In this document: positions 32,802 through 41,130 of the stretch, in pieces
How positions within the stretch are numbered: the first letter of the stretch is position 1
How the letters are laid out: each line of letters starts with the position of its first letter
NCBI GenBank assembly: GCA_963720945.1
Contig: CAVRHH010000007.1
Coordinates: 248,001 to 312,000 of the forward strand
Length of the DNA stretch: 64,000 nucleotides
Direction: 5' to 3'
Source of the DNA: Bog-532 sp963720945
GTDB lineage: Bacteria; Actinomycetota; Actinomycetes; Streptosporangiales; Streptosporangiaceae
Translations under genes and position numbers: made by a program
Notes under the pieces: model-generated
What the model was told of the DNA's origin: nothing
What the model saw: the letters and a program-made list of their open reading frames with translations, nothing else
Databases searched by the model: none

Positions 32802-33950
32802 TCAGGCCGGTTCCGTGGCTGGTTGTGGCGGTGCTTTGGCGGGGCGCCTGGCGAGCAGGCCGGCGAGGAGCATGACGAGCACACCGATTCCCACGCCGCA
32901 CAGCGTCCACAGCACCCGGTAACCCTCGGCGCTGTAGCTAGAGGGCTGCGGAAGGTCCACCAGGATCAGAACTCCCGCGGCGATGGCCGCACCGTACAGC
33001 GCGTAGTTCCAGAAGCGGATCGCCGCCCCGTGCATCAACAGGACGAGCGCAACCACTTCCAGTCCGCGGTCGATCGCGAACAGTCTCAGTCCGTGTTCGT
33101 TAGCGGGTATCAGCAGCAGCAGCGCGGCCGCGGCGGCGCCGATCAGCGCGCCGGCCAGGCGCTGGACGGCCACGAGGGTGGCCTGCTGCACGCTCGGCTT
33201 CATCGCGACAATGGCCGCGATCGGCATCCAATAGCCGTGCGACAGGTTCAGCCCGAACGCAAGCGCGACGGTACCGGCCATGACGACAGCGCGGATCACC
33301 GCGAACATGATCAGCGGCCGGGTCAGCTTCTGCCGCGAGGTGTCACCGGGCAGCTCCGCGACCGGCTGGGGCCGGTCCTCGCGCCCGCGGATCAGCCACC
33401 CGATGAACGTCACCACGATCCATAGCGCCGACCCCCCGGCCCAGGCGAGCACCTGAGCCCAGGTGTAGCTGGTGATATGGGCGTGATGATGGAAGCTGGA
33501 CGCGATCCCGAGGGCGACGATGAACCAAATGTTGAGAAGCAAGGCCGCAACGAACCTGTGCACCCCGAACGCGGCCGCCAGGCCGGCCACCAGCGTGACC
33601 GCAAACGCCGCGAGCGCCAGCCAGCCCCAGGCGTCCCCGCCGATGCCAAACCCCAGCGCGGTCACCCCTGCGCCGATCAGCGCAAAGACGGCGATGCGCG
33701 ACGCGCCGTACCCGAAGCCGCCTCCCGGGTCGGCCAGCGCCGCAAACAGCACGCCGAACAGCGCGCTGAGAAGATATTCCTCATGCCCGATCGCCCAGAA
33801 AACGACCAGCGGCACCAGCGCGACGTCCAGGATCATCACACCCCGCGGCCAGTTGAGCCCCGCGGGGTTGAGCTCGAACACCTTCGACAGCCAGCTCGCG
33901 ACCTTCCCCCCGTGAACGGGCTGTCCTTCTCGTCCGCTTGCACTGGCCAT
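32802..33950 (-). CDS. FUSC-type membrane protein
   Basis: A 382-aa protein with two blocks of hydrophobic segments separated by a charged loop (RGREDRPQPVAEL). The second block contains HGYWMPIAAIVAMKPSVQQA and RLAGALIGAAAAALLL, the signature of the fusaric-acid-resistance/YccS-type domain (FUSC). Such proteins are thought to export aromatic acids or act in envelope stress. The start at 33950 follows AGGCAGGGACGGCC; a longer frame to 34073 is not supported. Motif I site E lies about 320 nt upstream. Confidence 0.8.
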   Translation of the reverse strand: MASASGREGQPVHGGKVASWLSKVFELNPAGLNWPRGVMILDVALVPLVVFWAIGHEEYLLSALFGVLFAALADPGGGFGYGASRIAVFALIGAGVTALGFGIGGDAWGWLALAAFAVTLVAGLAAAFGVHRFVAALLLNIWFIVALGIASSFHHHAHITSYTWAQVLAWAGGSALWIVVTFIGWLIRGREDRPQPVAELPGDTSRQKLTRPLIMFAVIRAVVMAGTVALAFGLNLSHGYWMPIAAIVAMKPSVQQATLVAVQRLAGALIGAAAAALLLLIPANEHGLRLFAIDRGLEVVALVLLMHGAAIRFWNYALYGAAIAAGVLILVDLPQPSSYSAEGYRVLWTLCGVGIGVLVMLLAGLLARRPAKAPPQPATEPA

Positions 33951-34264
33951 GGCCGTCCCTGCCTTAATTCGAATCGCCAAGCATGCCGCTCCGGTCCCGC
34001 ATTCTCCGATTCCACCAAGATCGCCGCGAAGCGGCCCGCAGGTCCCGATCAAAGCCAGCGCTCCACCGGTCATACGGCAGAGCGAGCTGTCACTGCCAGG
34101 TTTTCCACGCCAGGCTCACAGGCCAGGGCCCAAGGACCCGTGTACCTGAGCCTGGTGATTCGGCCGCACAGCGGAGTGTGCGGTATGGAAGGTCCCGCGA
34201 AGGACCAGCCGATACCTCCCACCACGCCGGATCGCTGCCCGTCACAGCTAACCTCTCACTCCAG

Positions 34265-34310
34265 CAGGCGACCCGTCATCACCTAACGGCCCGATTCACC
34301 TAGGTGGAAC
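34265..34310 (-). promoter_or_regulatory. Motif I site E, upstream of the FUSC gene
   Basis: Minus-strand CACCTAGGTG (34297-34306), 13-nt spacer, GGTGATGACGGGTCGCC (34267-34283). The stretch 33951-34466 otherwise holds only the remnant at 34332. Confidence 0.62.
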
Positions 34311-34331
34311 GGCGGGCAAGGACCGGCCCCG

Positions 34332-34439
34332 GTGCCGCTTGAGCACGTCCAGGCCACGGATCACCCGGTTGAAGGTGGGCTTCCCGCCCTTGTCCACCCG
34401 GTGGACGTCGTCCGTGCAGCGCTCCAGTGTTCTGCTGTC
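34332..34439 (-). pseudogene. Possible remnant of a sulfatase-maturing radical SAM enzyme
   Basis: About 36 codons read DDVHRVDKGGKPTFNRVI then RGLDVLKRH. This closely resembles the segment HDxxRVDKGGxPTFDRVxxGLxLLxRH of anaerobic sulfatase-maturing enzymes, downstream of their CX3CX2C motif. Nothing else of the enzyme remains; the frame ends within motif I site E. Identification is from memory of the family pattern only. Confidence 0.45.
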
Positions 34440-34466
34440 CTGCAGCGGGCTGGGTCACCTCGTGCC

Positions 34467-34739
34467 TCATGCCGGTTCCGCCGATTCCCGGTGGATGTCG
34501 AGGAGTTCGAGCCCGAGGTCCTGGATTCTCCGGAGCAGGCCGTGCAGGGCCGCCTGGTCGGCTCCGGCGCGCCGCAGCACCGTCTTACCGCCCACCACGC
34601 TCACCTCCGTGTCGTCGAAGGCAGCCCGCACCCACGGACCCGCGACACCGCGGACGGTGATCACGTAAGCGTCATCGGTTACTTCTCCGGGCTTCGTCAC
34701 TGTTACAGGGAACCGCCGGACCGGGTGAGTTGCCCACAC
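34467..34739 (-). CDS. Small protein, YVITVRGVAGP family
   Basis: A protein of up to 90 aa. The beta-strand-rich first half contains YVITVRGVAGPWVRAAFDD, then EVSVVGGKTVL, and the second half a helix ADQAALHGLLRRIQDLGLEL. Two relatives lie in the island: a frameshifted copy at 23623 and a shortened form at 20555 that keeps only the second half. The start is uncertain: GTG 34739 overlaps a motif II variant, and GTG 34700 (77 aa) would leave that site upstream. No function known. Confidence 0.6.
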   Translation of the reverse strand: MWATHPVRRFPVTVTKPGEVTDDAYVITVRGVAGPWVRAAFDDTEVSVVGGKTVLRRAGADQAALHGLLRRIQDLGLELLDIHRESAEPA

Positions 34740-34752
34740 CCGTTCCGGGTAC
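34736..34752 (-). promoter_or_regulatory. Motif II variant at the small gene start
   Basis: On the coding strand GTACCC-GGAAC-GGGTGT. The same position relative to the coding region is kept in the frameshifted relative at 23560. Confidence 0.42.
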
Positions 34753-34959
34753 GCCGGTCAGTCGTCGCCTGGGGCAGGGATGACCCGGGTCCGGAGCTGG
34801 GGCAAGACGCCGGACGGACTTTCGTCCCTGGCACCTCAGAGCCCGACGTGATCGCGTCGTAATGGTTAGACGGCCATGTCGTCACTCGTGGCATCGCTGC
34901 TCCAGACCCCGGCAGCGGCGGGAACTACCGGCCGGGGTGAGCTGAGTGAGCGGTAAGAA

Positions 34960-37590
34960 ATGAGCAGTAGCGGTATACGCGCGCATGCCGTCTCTGAGGG
35001 CGGTCCGCTTTCGGTTCCGCGCTCGAAGTTCGGGTGCCCTGCGGTACCGGTCCGGGCGATTGCCCGCCCGCGTCTCGGCGAGGTTCTTGGCCAGCCCGAT
35101 TGGCGCGTGGCGCTGGTGAGCGGCGGTCCCGCCACCGGGAAGACCGTATCGGTCGCGCAGTGGTTCCAGGCCCTGGGCCCGGTCGCCCGGGAATGGGTGA
35201 CACTTGACGCCGGCGATGACCGGCCGGAGCGTTTCTGGCTCACGTTCGTCCTGGCCCTGGAGCGCGCGGTCCCCGGTGCCTTCGCCCAGGCTGCGGCGTT
35301 GGCACCTGACGTACACCGGTTGCCGTCGGAGTTCCTCGACCGGTTGCTCACGGCCTGGTCCGTCATCGAGGATCCGGTCGTCATCGTGCTCGAGGACATG
35401 CATCACCTGCGCAGCCCGGAGATCACCGAGGATCTTGGCTTCGTCGTCGAGCATCTCCCCGGACGCTCGCGGATGCTGTTGACCGGGCGGATCGACCCGC
35501 AGTTGCCCGTCAGCCGGTGGCGGGGGCGGGGCTGGCTCGCCGAGCTCCGCCAGCGCGATCTGGCGCTGACGCTGCCCGAGACCGCCGAGTTGTTCGCCGC
35601 GCTCGGCGAGCACCGCCTGACGACCAGTCAGGTCGAGGGGCTCTGGCGTCGCACTGAGGGGTGGGTGGCCGGGCTTCGTCTGGCCGCCGCCGGCCTCAGG
35701 GACCGCGCCGACGTCTCGGCCGCCGTGGCCGAGTTCTCCGGGCGGACCCCGATGGTCGCCGATCTGCTCGCTGACGAGCTGCTCCACCGTGCCCCCACGG
35801 AGCTGTCGGAGTTCTTGCTGCGGACGTCGGTCGCCGACGTGCTGGACGCCGAGCTGTGCAAGGCATTGTCGGGGCGCAGCGACAGCGCAGAAGTGCTCCG
35901 GCAGATGGAGGCCGAGCTGAAGTTCGTGATGGCGACCGGGCCGGGCCGGGACACCTGGCGGTATCACCCGCTGCTGGCCGAGATGCTGCGCGCGGAGCTG
36001 GCGGCGCACCGACCGGGAGAAGCGCAAGAACTCAATCGCCTGGCCGCGGTGATCCTCCAGCCGCGGGGGGACATCGCCGGGGCGGTCCGGTGCCTGCTCG
36101 CTGCCGGTGACACCGACCAGGCGTTCTCGATCGTGTTCGAGGCGGCGCACCGCCGTGCCGACGTGTCCGATACCCCGGGCATCGCGGCGTTCGTCACCCT
36201 GTTCCCCCGAGAACTGGTGACCGAATCAGCCTCCCGGATGCTCACCTACGCCCTGATGCTCGGACTGGCCGGCCGGGTGGCTGAGGCCCACGCCTGGCTG
36301 CAGCGCGCCCAGATACGCATCAGTGACGAGCCCCGGGCACGGGCTGAGGACCTCGCGACCCTCGACGCGCTCCGGCTTCTCACCTTCACGGTCACCGCCG
36401 GGGCGGGCGACGAGATCGACGCCGGCCGCCGCGCGGTGGCGGCGGTAGAGGCGGGCCTGGACACCGGGGTCGCCGGCGCCCGGGCGCGGATAAACCTGGT
36501 GCGCGGCTACCTGCTGGTCGATCAGCCCGGTGAGGCCGACTCAGTTCTGCGTGCGGGCAGCCCGGGTGATGAGATCGCGGCGCTGGTGCTCGCGCCAGCC
36601 CTGGCCGCGCGGATCGCGGTGCGAGAAGGCAGGCTCTCCGAAGCCGGACGTCAGGCTACGGCTGCTCTGGAGGCGGCTGGCGCGTTCGGCCTCGGCACCC
36701 ACCTGGGCGCGGCCGACGCCCATCTCGCGGTGGCGGGAGTTCGCATCGACCGCAACGAGCTCGCGGCTGCGAGCGCAGCGTTCCGGCGCCTGGAGGAGAT
36801 CCTTCAGGCCAACCCGTTCAGCCGCGTCTACCAGGTCCTGGTCCGGCTGGAGGAGGTCCGGGTGGCCGCCGCGCTGGACGACTGGGACGAGGTGTTCGCC
36901 ATCCTGCGCGAGGCCGCCAAGCTGATCGATCATCTTCCGCGGTCGGCGTTGCGGTGCCTGGTCGATGCGGCGGCCGCCCGCTGGCACCTCCAAGCAGGCC
37001 AGGCACGCCAGGCTGAGGAACTGATCGCCACCCTGCCCGATGCGAGCCCGGCGTGCACGCTGCTGCGGGCCCGCCTGGACCTGGCCCGCGGGCGCTTCGA
37101 CGCCGTGCGGGCCCGGCTCGCGCGGGCGAGCCCCGGCACGATGCGCGACCAGCTGACCGGTGAGCTGCTGCTGGCCCGCGCCGCCATCGAGGCCGGTGAG
37201 GACGCCGGGGCGCACATGATGGTCGCGGCCGGGCTCGCGGCCCCCGAGCACCTGGTCCGGGTCTTCCTGGAAGAAGGCCCGGCGGTGGCCCGGCTGGCCC
37301 GGGCGGCCGCGGAATCGCTCGGGACCGAGTCCGGCACCGCTTTGTCGGTGGCGCTGGGTTCCCCTCCCCCCTCCCGCGCCGCACCCCACCAGCCGACGGT
37401 GATCCTGACCGACCGGGAGCTGCTGATGCTTCGGTTCCTGCCCTCGCACCTCACCAATGCCGAGATCGCCCGCGAATGCCTGATGTCGGTGAACACGGTC
37501 AAGGCGCACCTGAAGAACATCTACGCCAAACTCGGGGCCTCCACCCGCGCCAACACGGTCGAGCGGGCCCGCCTGCTCGGCCTGCTCTGA
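34960..37590 (+). CDS. LuxR-family regulator, MalT/LAL type
   Basis: An 876-aa protein. Walker A GGPATGKT is at residues 55-62, a Walker B-like VVIVLEDMHHL near 145, and a winged/helical NB-ARC-type part follows. Long tetratricopeptide-like helical repeats occupy about 380-790, and the C-terminal LuxR HTH is LTDRELLMLRFLPSHLTNAE then LMSVNTVKAHLKNIYAKLGA. The ribosome binding site is poor (GAGCGGTAAG). It closes the island on its right, reading outward, and may act with the regulator at 20941 on motif I or II. A decayed relative lies at 23385. Confidence 0.9.
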   Translation: MSSSGIRAHAVSEGGPLSVPRSKFGCPAVPVRAIARPRLGEVLGQPDWRVALVSGGPATGKTVSVAQWFQALGPVAREWVTLDAGDDRPERFWLTFVLALERAVPGAFAQAAALAPDVHRLPSEFLDRLLTAWSVIEDPVVIVLEDMHHLRSPEITEDLGFVVEHLPGRSRMLLTGRIDPQLPVSRWRGRGWLAELRQRDLALTLPETAELFAALGEHRLTTSQVEGLWRRTEGWVAGLRLAAAGLRDRADVSAAVAEFSGRTPMVADLLADELLHRAPTELSEFLLRTSVADVLDAELCKALSGRSDSAEVLRQMEAELKFVMATGPGRDTWRYHPLLAEMLRAELAAHRPGEAQELNRLAAVILQPRGDIAGAVRCLLAAGDTDQAFSIVFEAAHRRADVSDTPGIAAFVTLFPRELVTESASRMLTYALMLGLAGRVAEAHAWLQRAQIRISDEPRARAEDLATLDALRLLTFTVTAGAGDEIDAGRRAVAAVEAGLDTGVAGARARINLVRGYLLVDQPGEADSVLRAGSPGDEIAALVLAPALAARIAVREGRLSEAGRQATAALEAAGAFGLGTHLGAADAHLAVAGVRIDRNELAAASAAFRRLEEILQANPFSRVYQVLVRLEEVRVAAALDDWDEVFAILREAAKLIDHLPRSALRCLVDAAAARWHLQAGQARQAEELIATLPDASPACTLLRARLDLARGRFDAVRARLARASPGTMRDQLTGELLLARAAIEAGEDAGAHMMVAAGLAAPEHLVRVFLEEGPAVARLARAAAESLGTESGTALSVALGSPPPSRAAPHQPTVILTDRELLMLRFLPSHLTNAEIARECLMSVNTVKAHLKNIYAKLGASTRANTVERARLLGLL

Positions 37591-37925
37591 CCGGCCACCC
37601 GCAGCCCCTTTCGGACCCCATGCGTCATCCAGGAAATGGTGCGACGGGACATCCGGCCGGCCCCGGCATCGGTTCCCGTGCCAGTGCCAGCATCGACACG
37701 TCGTCACTGTCCGCTGCCGCCGATCCCTCGCGGGCTGCTGGATTCCTCCTCCGCCACCTGGACAGCGCACCCGATCTGGGTGTGGCCGGATCACCCCCTA
37801 CCGGCTTGACTGACGCCATGGGGTCTCACCCGACAACAGCACCGCCGGCCAGGCCACCCGCTCCACGCCACAGTGGGCTGCCCGGGGCGTCTGGGACGAC
37901 CGGGCCGATCAGATAGGACAGGCCG
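37591..37925. other. Intergenic, no gene recognised
   Basis: A 335-base gap after the LAL gene. A minus-strand frame 37625-37819 (64 codons) has no family match and no ribosome binding site. TTGACT near 37806 could belong to the promoter of the following gene. Confidence 0.45.
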
Positions 37926-38747
37926 ATGTCCGTGCAGCAGGACCAGGAAGACCAGCCGGGCCGTGTCGGCCCGTTCGTGACCTACGTCGAGCGCGTCCGC
38001 CCGGACGGCGCCGTGGCGCGCTGGAACTCCCGCCGCCACCGCAAGCACCCCCCGGGCGCCCTTGCGGCCGGGTCGACCTGGTGGGCGCCCCGGGCCCGGG
38101 GCTGGTGGATCGCCGTCCTGTTCGCCATCGGGTCGCTGCTGTTCGCGCTCGGCGCGGTCCCCGGCTACGCCAGTGCCGTCGGGGCCAGCTGGGACACCGT
38201 GACCTTTTTTATCGGCTCGCTGTTCTTCACCGCGGCCGGGTTCTTGACCTACCGGGAAGCCGTGGACGCCGGAACGCAGCCCGTGCACGGCACCCGGCGG
38301 CGGTTCTTCGTCTTCCAGCCCGGCCGGATCGACTGGTGGGCCACCGCGGTACAGCTGGCCGGGACCGTGTTCTTCAACGTCAGCACCGGGGTCGCGATGG
38401 TCTCCGACCTGTCCGCGCAGGCCGCGCACCGGCACGTGTGGCGGCCCGACGCCTTCGGCTCGGTCGACGAGACGTGGACGCGAGAACGACTCCGCTTGGT
38501 TAGCCATTTGACCGGGCACACTGGGTCGTCCCCCGGGTCAGCACGGCTAGCATCACGACATGGCGACACGGACGCAGCGGCGGCGGGTGCTCCGGATATC
38601 CGGAGCCGGGGGCTCCGCGGACTATCGGGCGGACCTGCTCGCGGTGGAGGAGCCGCTGGAGATACGGATCGGCGGGACGCCGCTGACCGTGACCATGCGC
38701 ACGCCCGGCGACGACATCGACCTGGCCGCCGGTTTCCTGTTCGGTGA
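37926..38747 (+). pseudogene. Truncated YrhK-like membrane protein
   Basis: Codons 1-180 encode a soluble N-terminus and three membrane segments (about 59-80, 94-112 and 138-158) with the paired FAIGSLLFALGAVPGY and FFIGSLFFTAAGFLTY typical of YrhK-like domains. The match ends after RHVWRPDAFGSV near base 38466, where a further membrane region would be expected. The frame then reads unrelated codons and runs over the start of fdhD. The gene has lost its 3' part, probably in a deletion that brought fdhD next to it. Confidence 0.6.
38548..38553 (+). promoter_or_regulatory. Likely -10 element of fdhD (leaderless)
   Basis: TAGCAT, 6 nt before the fdhD ATG, with no ribosome binding site. It lies inside the degenerate tail of the truncated YrhK-like gene. 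Confidence 0.48.
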
Positions 38748-39393
38748 GGGCCTGCTCAATCCGTCCGTGGACCTGCGCCAGATCCGGATGTGCGACGAGA
38801 ACGTGGCCGACGTCACCCTGGAGGTGGCCGCCGGGGACGTGGCGCGGGCCACCGACGCGCGCCGGGCCCAGCGGAACTTCCTGACCACCAGCGCCTGCGG
38901 CGTCTGCGGCAAGGACAGCATCGAATCCATCCGGGTCCGGTCACGCTACGACATCGCGGCCGACCAGGTGCAGGTCTCCCCCGAGGTGCTCACCTCGCTG
39001 CCGGGCCGGCTGCGGGACGCCCAGCGGGTGTTCGCCAGCACCGGCGGCCTGCACGCGGCCGGGCTGTTCACGCCGGACGGCACGCTGCTGGTGCTGCGCG
39101 AGGACGTCGGGCGGCACAACGCGGTGGACAAGGTCATCGGCTGGGCACTGCGTGCGGGCCGCCTGCCGCTGGCCGGTCACATCCTCCTGGTCAGCGGGCG
39201 GGCCTCTTTCGAGCTGGTGCAGAAGGCCTCCGTGGCCGGCATCCCCGTCCTGGCCGCCGTGTCCGCCCCGTCCTCGCTCGCGGCCGGCCTGGCCGAGGAG
39301 GCCGGCATGACCCTGGTCGGCTTCCTTCGCGGCACCTCGATGAACGCCTACACCGGCACGCACCGCCTGACCCCCGCCGCGGTCACCGCCTAG
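38560..39393 (+). CDS. fdhD: Formate dehydrogenase accessory sulfurtransferase
   Basis: A 277-aa FdhD. It passes sulfur from a cysteine desulfurase to the bis-MGD cofactor so that formate dehydrogenase becomes active. The Cys pair of the mobile loop is Cys113 and Cys116 (TSACGVCGKDS). Other family blocks are GDDIDLAAGFLFGEGL, DVGRHNAVDKVIGWAL and SGRASFELVQKA. No formate dehydrogenase gene is in the window. Convergent with the TetR gene. Confidence 0.93.
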   Translation: MATRTQRRRVLRISGAGGSADYRADLLAVEEPLEIRIGGTPLTVTMRTPGDDIDLAAGFLFGEGLLNPSVDLRQIRMCDENVADVTLEVAAGDVARATDARRAQRNFLTTSACGVCGKDSIESIRVRSRYDIAADQVQVSPEVLTSLPGRLRDAQRVFASTGGLHAAGLFTPDGTLLVLREDVGRHNAVDKVIGWALRAGRLPLAGHILLVSGRASFELVQKASVAGIPVLAAVSAPSSLAAGLAEEAGMTLVGFLRGTSMNAYTGTHRLTPAAVTA

Positions 39394-39422
39394 CCATCCG
39401 GCGGTCCTGAATCCGGCGGGTC

Positions 39423-40025
39423 TCAACTCCCTGGCACGGCTGGCACGGCGCCGGCGATGACCGTGGTCACGGTCCTGGCGACGGCCTCCGCCTCCGGCGG
39501 GGTGCCGTCCCGGCCGGCGAACAGCATGTGCACGGCCCCGATCAGCGTCGGCGCAAGCGTGTCGACGTCGGCATCCGCCGCGACGCGGCCTCGTTCCCGC
39601 TCGGCGGTGAGGTAGGAGGCGATCATCGCCGCGGCCTCGGTGAGCAGCGGGATACCGGCCGGCGTGGTCTGGCGCAGCCGGGCGCGCAGGCCATCCCGGA
39701 AGATGACGAGGCCGGTGATCGCCACCGCGACCGGCCCGAACAGGTCCGTCAGCGCGCCGGTGAGGTTGCCGGCGACGGTACCGGTCCCGGCGGAGCCGCG
39801 CAGGGCGGCGGCCTGGGTGCCGATCCGGGCGATGCGGTCCAGCACGAGCTCGGCGAGGAAGGCGTCGAAGTCGGCGAAGTGCCGGTGCAGGACGCCCTTG
39901 GCGACCCTCGCCTCCGCGGTGACCGCCCGGCTGGTCAGCGCGTTCGGCCCGTCCCGGCCCAGGACGCGCTCGGCGGCGCCGAACAGCTGCTCGCGCGGGT
40001 CACGGAGGGCTACGCCTGTCGGCAC
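39423..40025 (-). CDS. TetR family transcriptional regulator
   Basis: A 200-aa repressor. The N-terminal helix-turn-helix spans about residues 12-60 (LFGAAERVLGRDG, LTSRAVTAEARVAKGVLHRH), followed by a helical ligand domain. AGGAGGG 5 nt before GTG 40025 fixes the start; the much longer open frame upstream is antisense of the methyltransferase. It is divergent from that methyltransferase, and two palindromes occupy the gap. Convergent with fdhD. Confidence 0.88.
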   Translation of the reverse strand: MPTGVALRDPREQLFGAAERVLGRDGPNALTSRAVTAEARVAKGVLHRHFADFDAFLAELVLDRIARIGTQAAALRGSAGTGTVAGNLTGALTDLFGPVAVAITGLVIFRDGLRARLRQTTPAGIPLLTEAAAMIASYLTAERERGRVAADADVDTLAPTLIGAVHMLFAGRDGTPPEAEAVARTVTTVIAGAVPAVPGS

Positions 40026-40100
40026 CGTATCCCTCCTTCGCTCGCTGGCTTCCCTCGCCGGGCCCGGTCCCGTCCGGCCTGGCTCCGGCCGGTTGCCGAG

Positions 40101-40135
40101 TGGGCGCACGCCCATTATGGTGGGCGCATGCCCAC
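40101..40135. promoter_or_regulatory. Two palindromes and leaderless promoter, likely TetR operator
   Basis: TGGGCGCACGCCCA (40101-40114) and GTGGGCGCATGCCCAC (40120-40135) share GGGCG-type arms. Between them TATGGT (40116-40121) is a -10 element 6 nt before the methyltransferase ATG at 40128, so the second palindrome covers the start codon. The divergent TetR gene starts 75 bp to the left. Confidence 0.68.
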
Positions 40136-40961
40136 TATACCGCCGGCGCGGGCGCCGCTTCCCGAACCTGAGCCTCGTGAGGCTCATCAGGCCCGGCAGA
40201 TAGCGGAGTCGTTCGGCTCGGACGTCGAACGCTACGACCGGACCCGGCCCCGCTATCCGGGCGCCCTGGTGGAGCGGATCGTCGCCGCCAGCCCCGGGCC
40301 TGACGTCCTCGATGTCGGCTGCGGGACCGGCATCGCCGCCCGGCAGTTCCAGGCGGCCGGCTGCCGGGTGCTCGGGGTCGATCCCGACGCGCGGATGGCT
40401 GACTTCGCCCGGCGCACCGGGGTTGAGGCCGAGGTGGCGACGTTCGAGGAGTGGGAAAGCGCCGGCCGGGACTTCAGCGTGGTCATCGCCGGGCAGGCCT
40501 GGCACTGGGTGGACCCGGTTGCCGGCGCGGCCAAGGCGGCGCAGGCGCTACGGCCCGGCGGCCGGCTGGCCGTGTTCTGGAACGCGTTCCAGCCCCCGCC
40601 CAACCTGAGTGAGGCCTTCGCCGGGGTCTACCGCCGGGTGCTGCCCGACGTGCCGTTCAATCTCTGGGCGAGGCCTGTCCTCGACGCGTACCTGACGATG
40701 TGCGGCAAGGCGGCCGACGGGATACGGCAGGCGGGCGCGTTCGGCGACCCGGAGCAGTGGCGGTTCGACTGGGAATGCCCCTACACCCGCGACGAGTGGC
40801 TGGAACAGATGCCTACCTTCGGCGGCCACGGCCAGATCCCGCCGGCCACGCTGGAGGAGTTGCTGGCGGGCATCGGCGCCGCCATCGACGCGGTCGGCGG
40901 GAGCTTCACGATGCAATACACCGCGGTGGCGGTCACCGCGGCGCGCACCAGCGCCGCCTGA
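40128..40961 (+). CDS. Class I SAM-dependent methyltransferase
   Basis: A 277-aa methyltransferase. The SAM-binding motif VLDVGCGTGIAA is near residue 66; the acidic residue ending strand 2 is in VLGVDPD; the GQAWHWVDP and LRPGGRLAVFWN blocks follow. It is related to the protein at 55042 (same AQAWHWVDP). The start is the ATG inside a palindrome at a predicted transcription start. Under control of the divergent TetR gene by position. Substrate unknown, possibly a small molecule sensed by the repressor. Confidence 0.85.
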   Translation: MPTIPPARAPLPEPEPREAHQARQIAESFGSDVERYDRTRPRYPGALVERIVAASPGPDVLDVGCGTGIAARQFQAAGCRVLGVDPDARMADFARRTGVEAEVATFEEWESAGRDFSVVIAGQAWHWVDPVAGAAKAAQALRPGGRLAVFWNAFQPPPNLSEAFAGVYRRVLPDVPFNLWARPVLDAYLTMCGKAADGIRQAGAFGDPEQWRFDWECPYTRDEWLEQMPTFGGHGQIPPATLEELLAGIGAAIDAVGGSFTMQYTAVAVTAARTSAA

Positions 40962-40978
40962 CCCGCAGGCTCATGATC

Positions 40979-41017
40979 GGCGTCGGTTTTCCGCAGCATG
41001 CGCGGGAAACCGACGCC
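40979..41017. terminator. Long hairpin between convergent genes
   Basis: GGCGTCGGTTTTCCGC pairs with GCGGGAAACCGACGCC (one G-U) around a 7-nt loop, 17 nt after the methyltransferase stop. No T-run follows on either strand, so termination would be of the hairpin-only kind, possibly bidirectional. Confidence 0.6.
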
Positions 41018-41130
41018 GTTGAGCAGAGGCGTGCGACAACGGTGGCGCCATCGCTGCCCGGCCGAAGGGGGGTGTGAGCCCTGCGGATGGGGGCGCGGGG
41101 CGCGGCGGCGCGGGGCGCGGGGCGCGGGCG

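Noticed and set aside
20441..34752. Possibility that motifs I or II are DosR, Crp, Rex or FNR boxes
   Set aside because: Neither matches those consensus sequences as I know them in half-site sequence or spacing.
37625..37819. Minus-strand frame with a DDVSMLALARE ending resembling phosphatase C-termini
   Set aside because: Too short and too weak a resemblance to support a gene or remnant.
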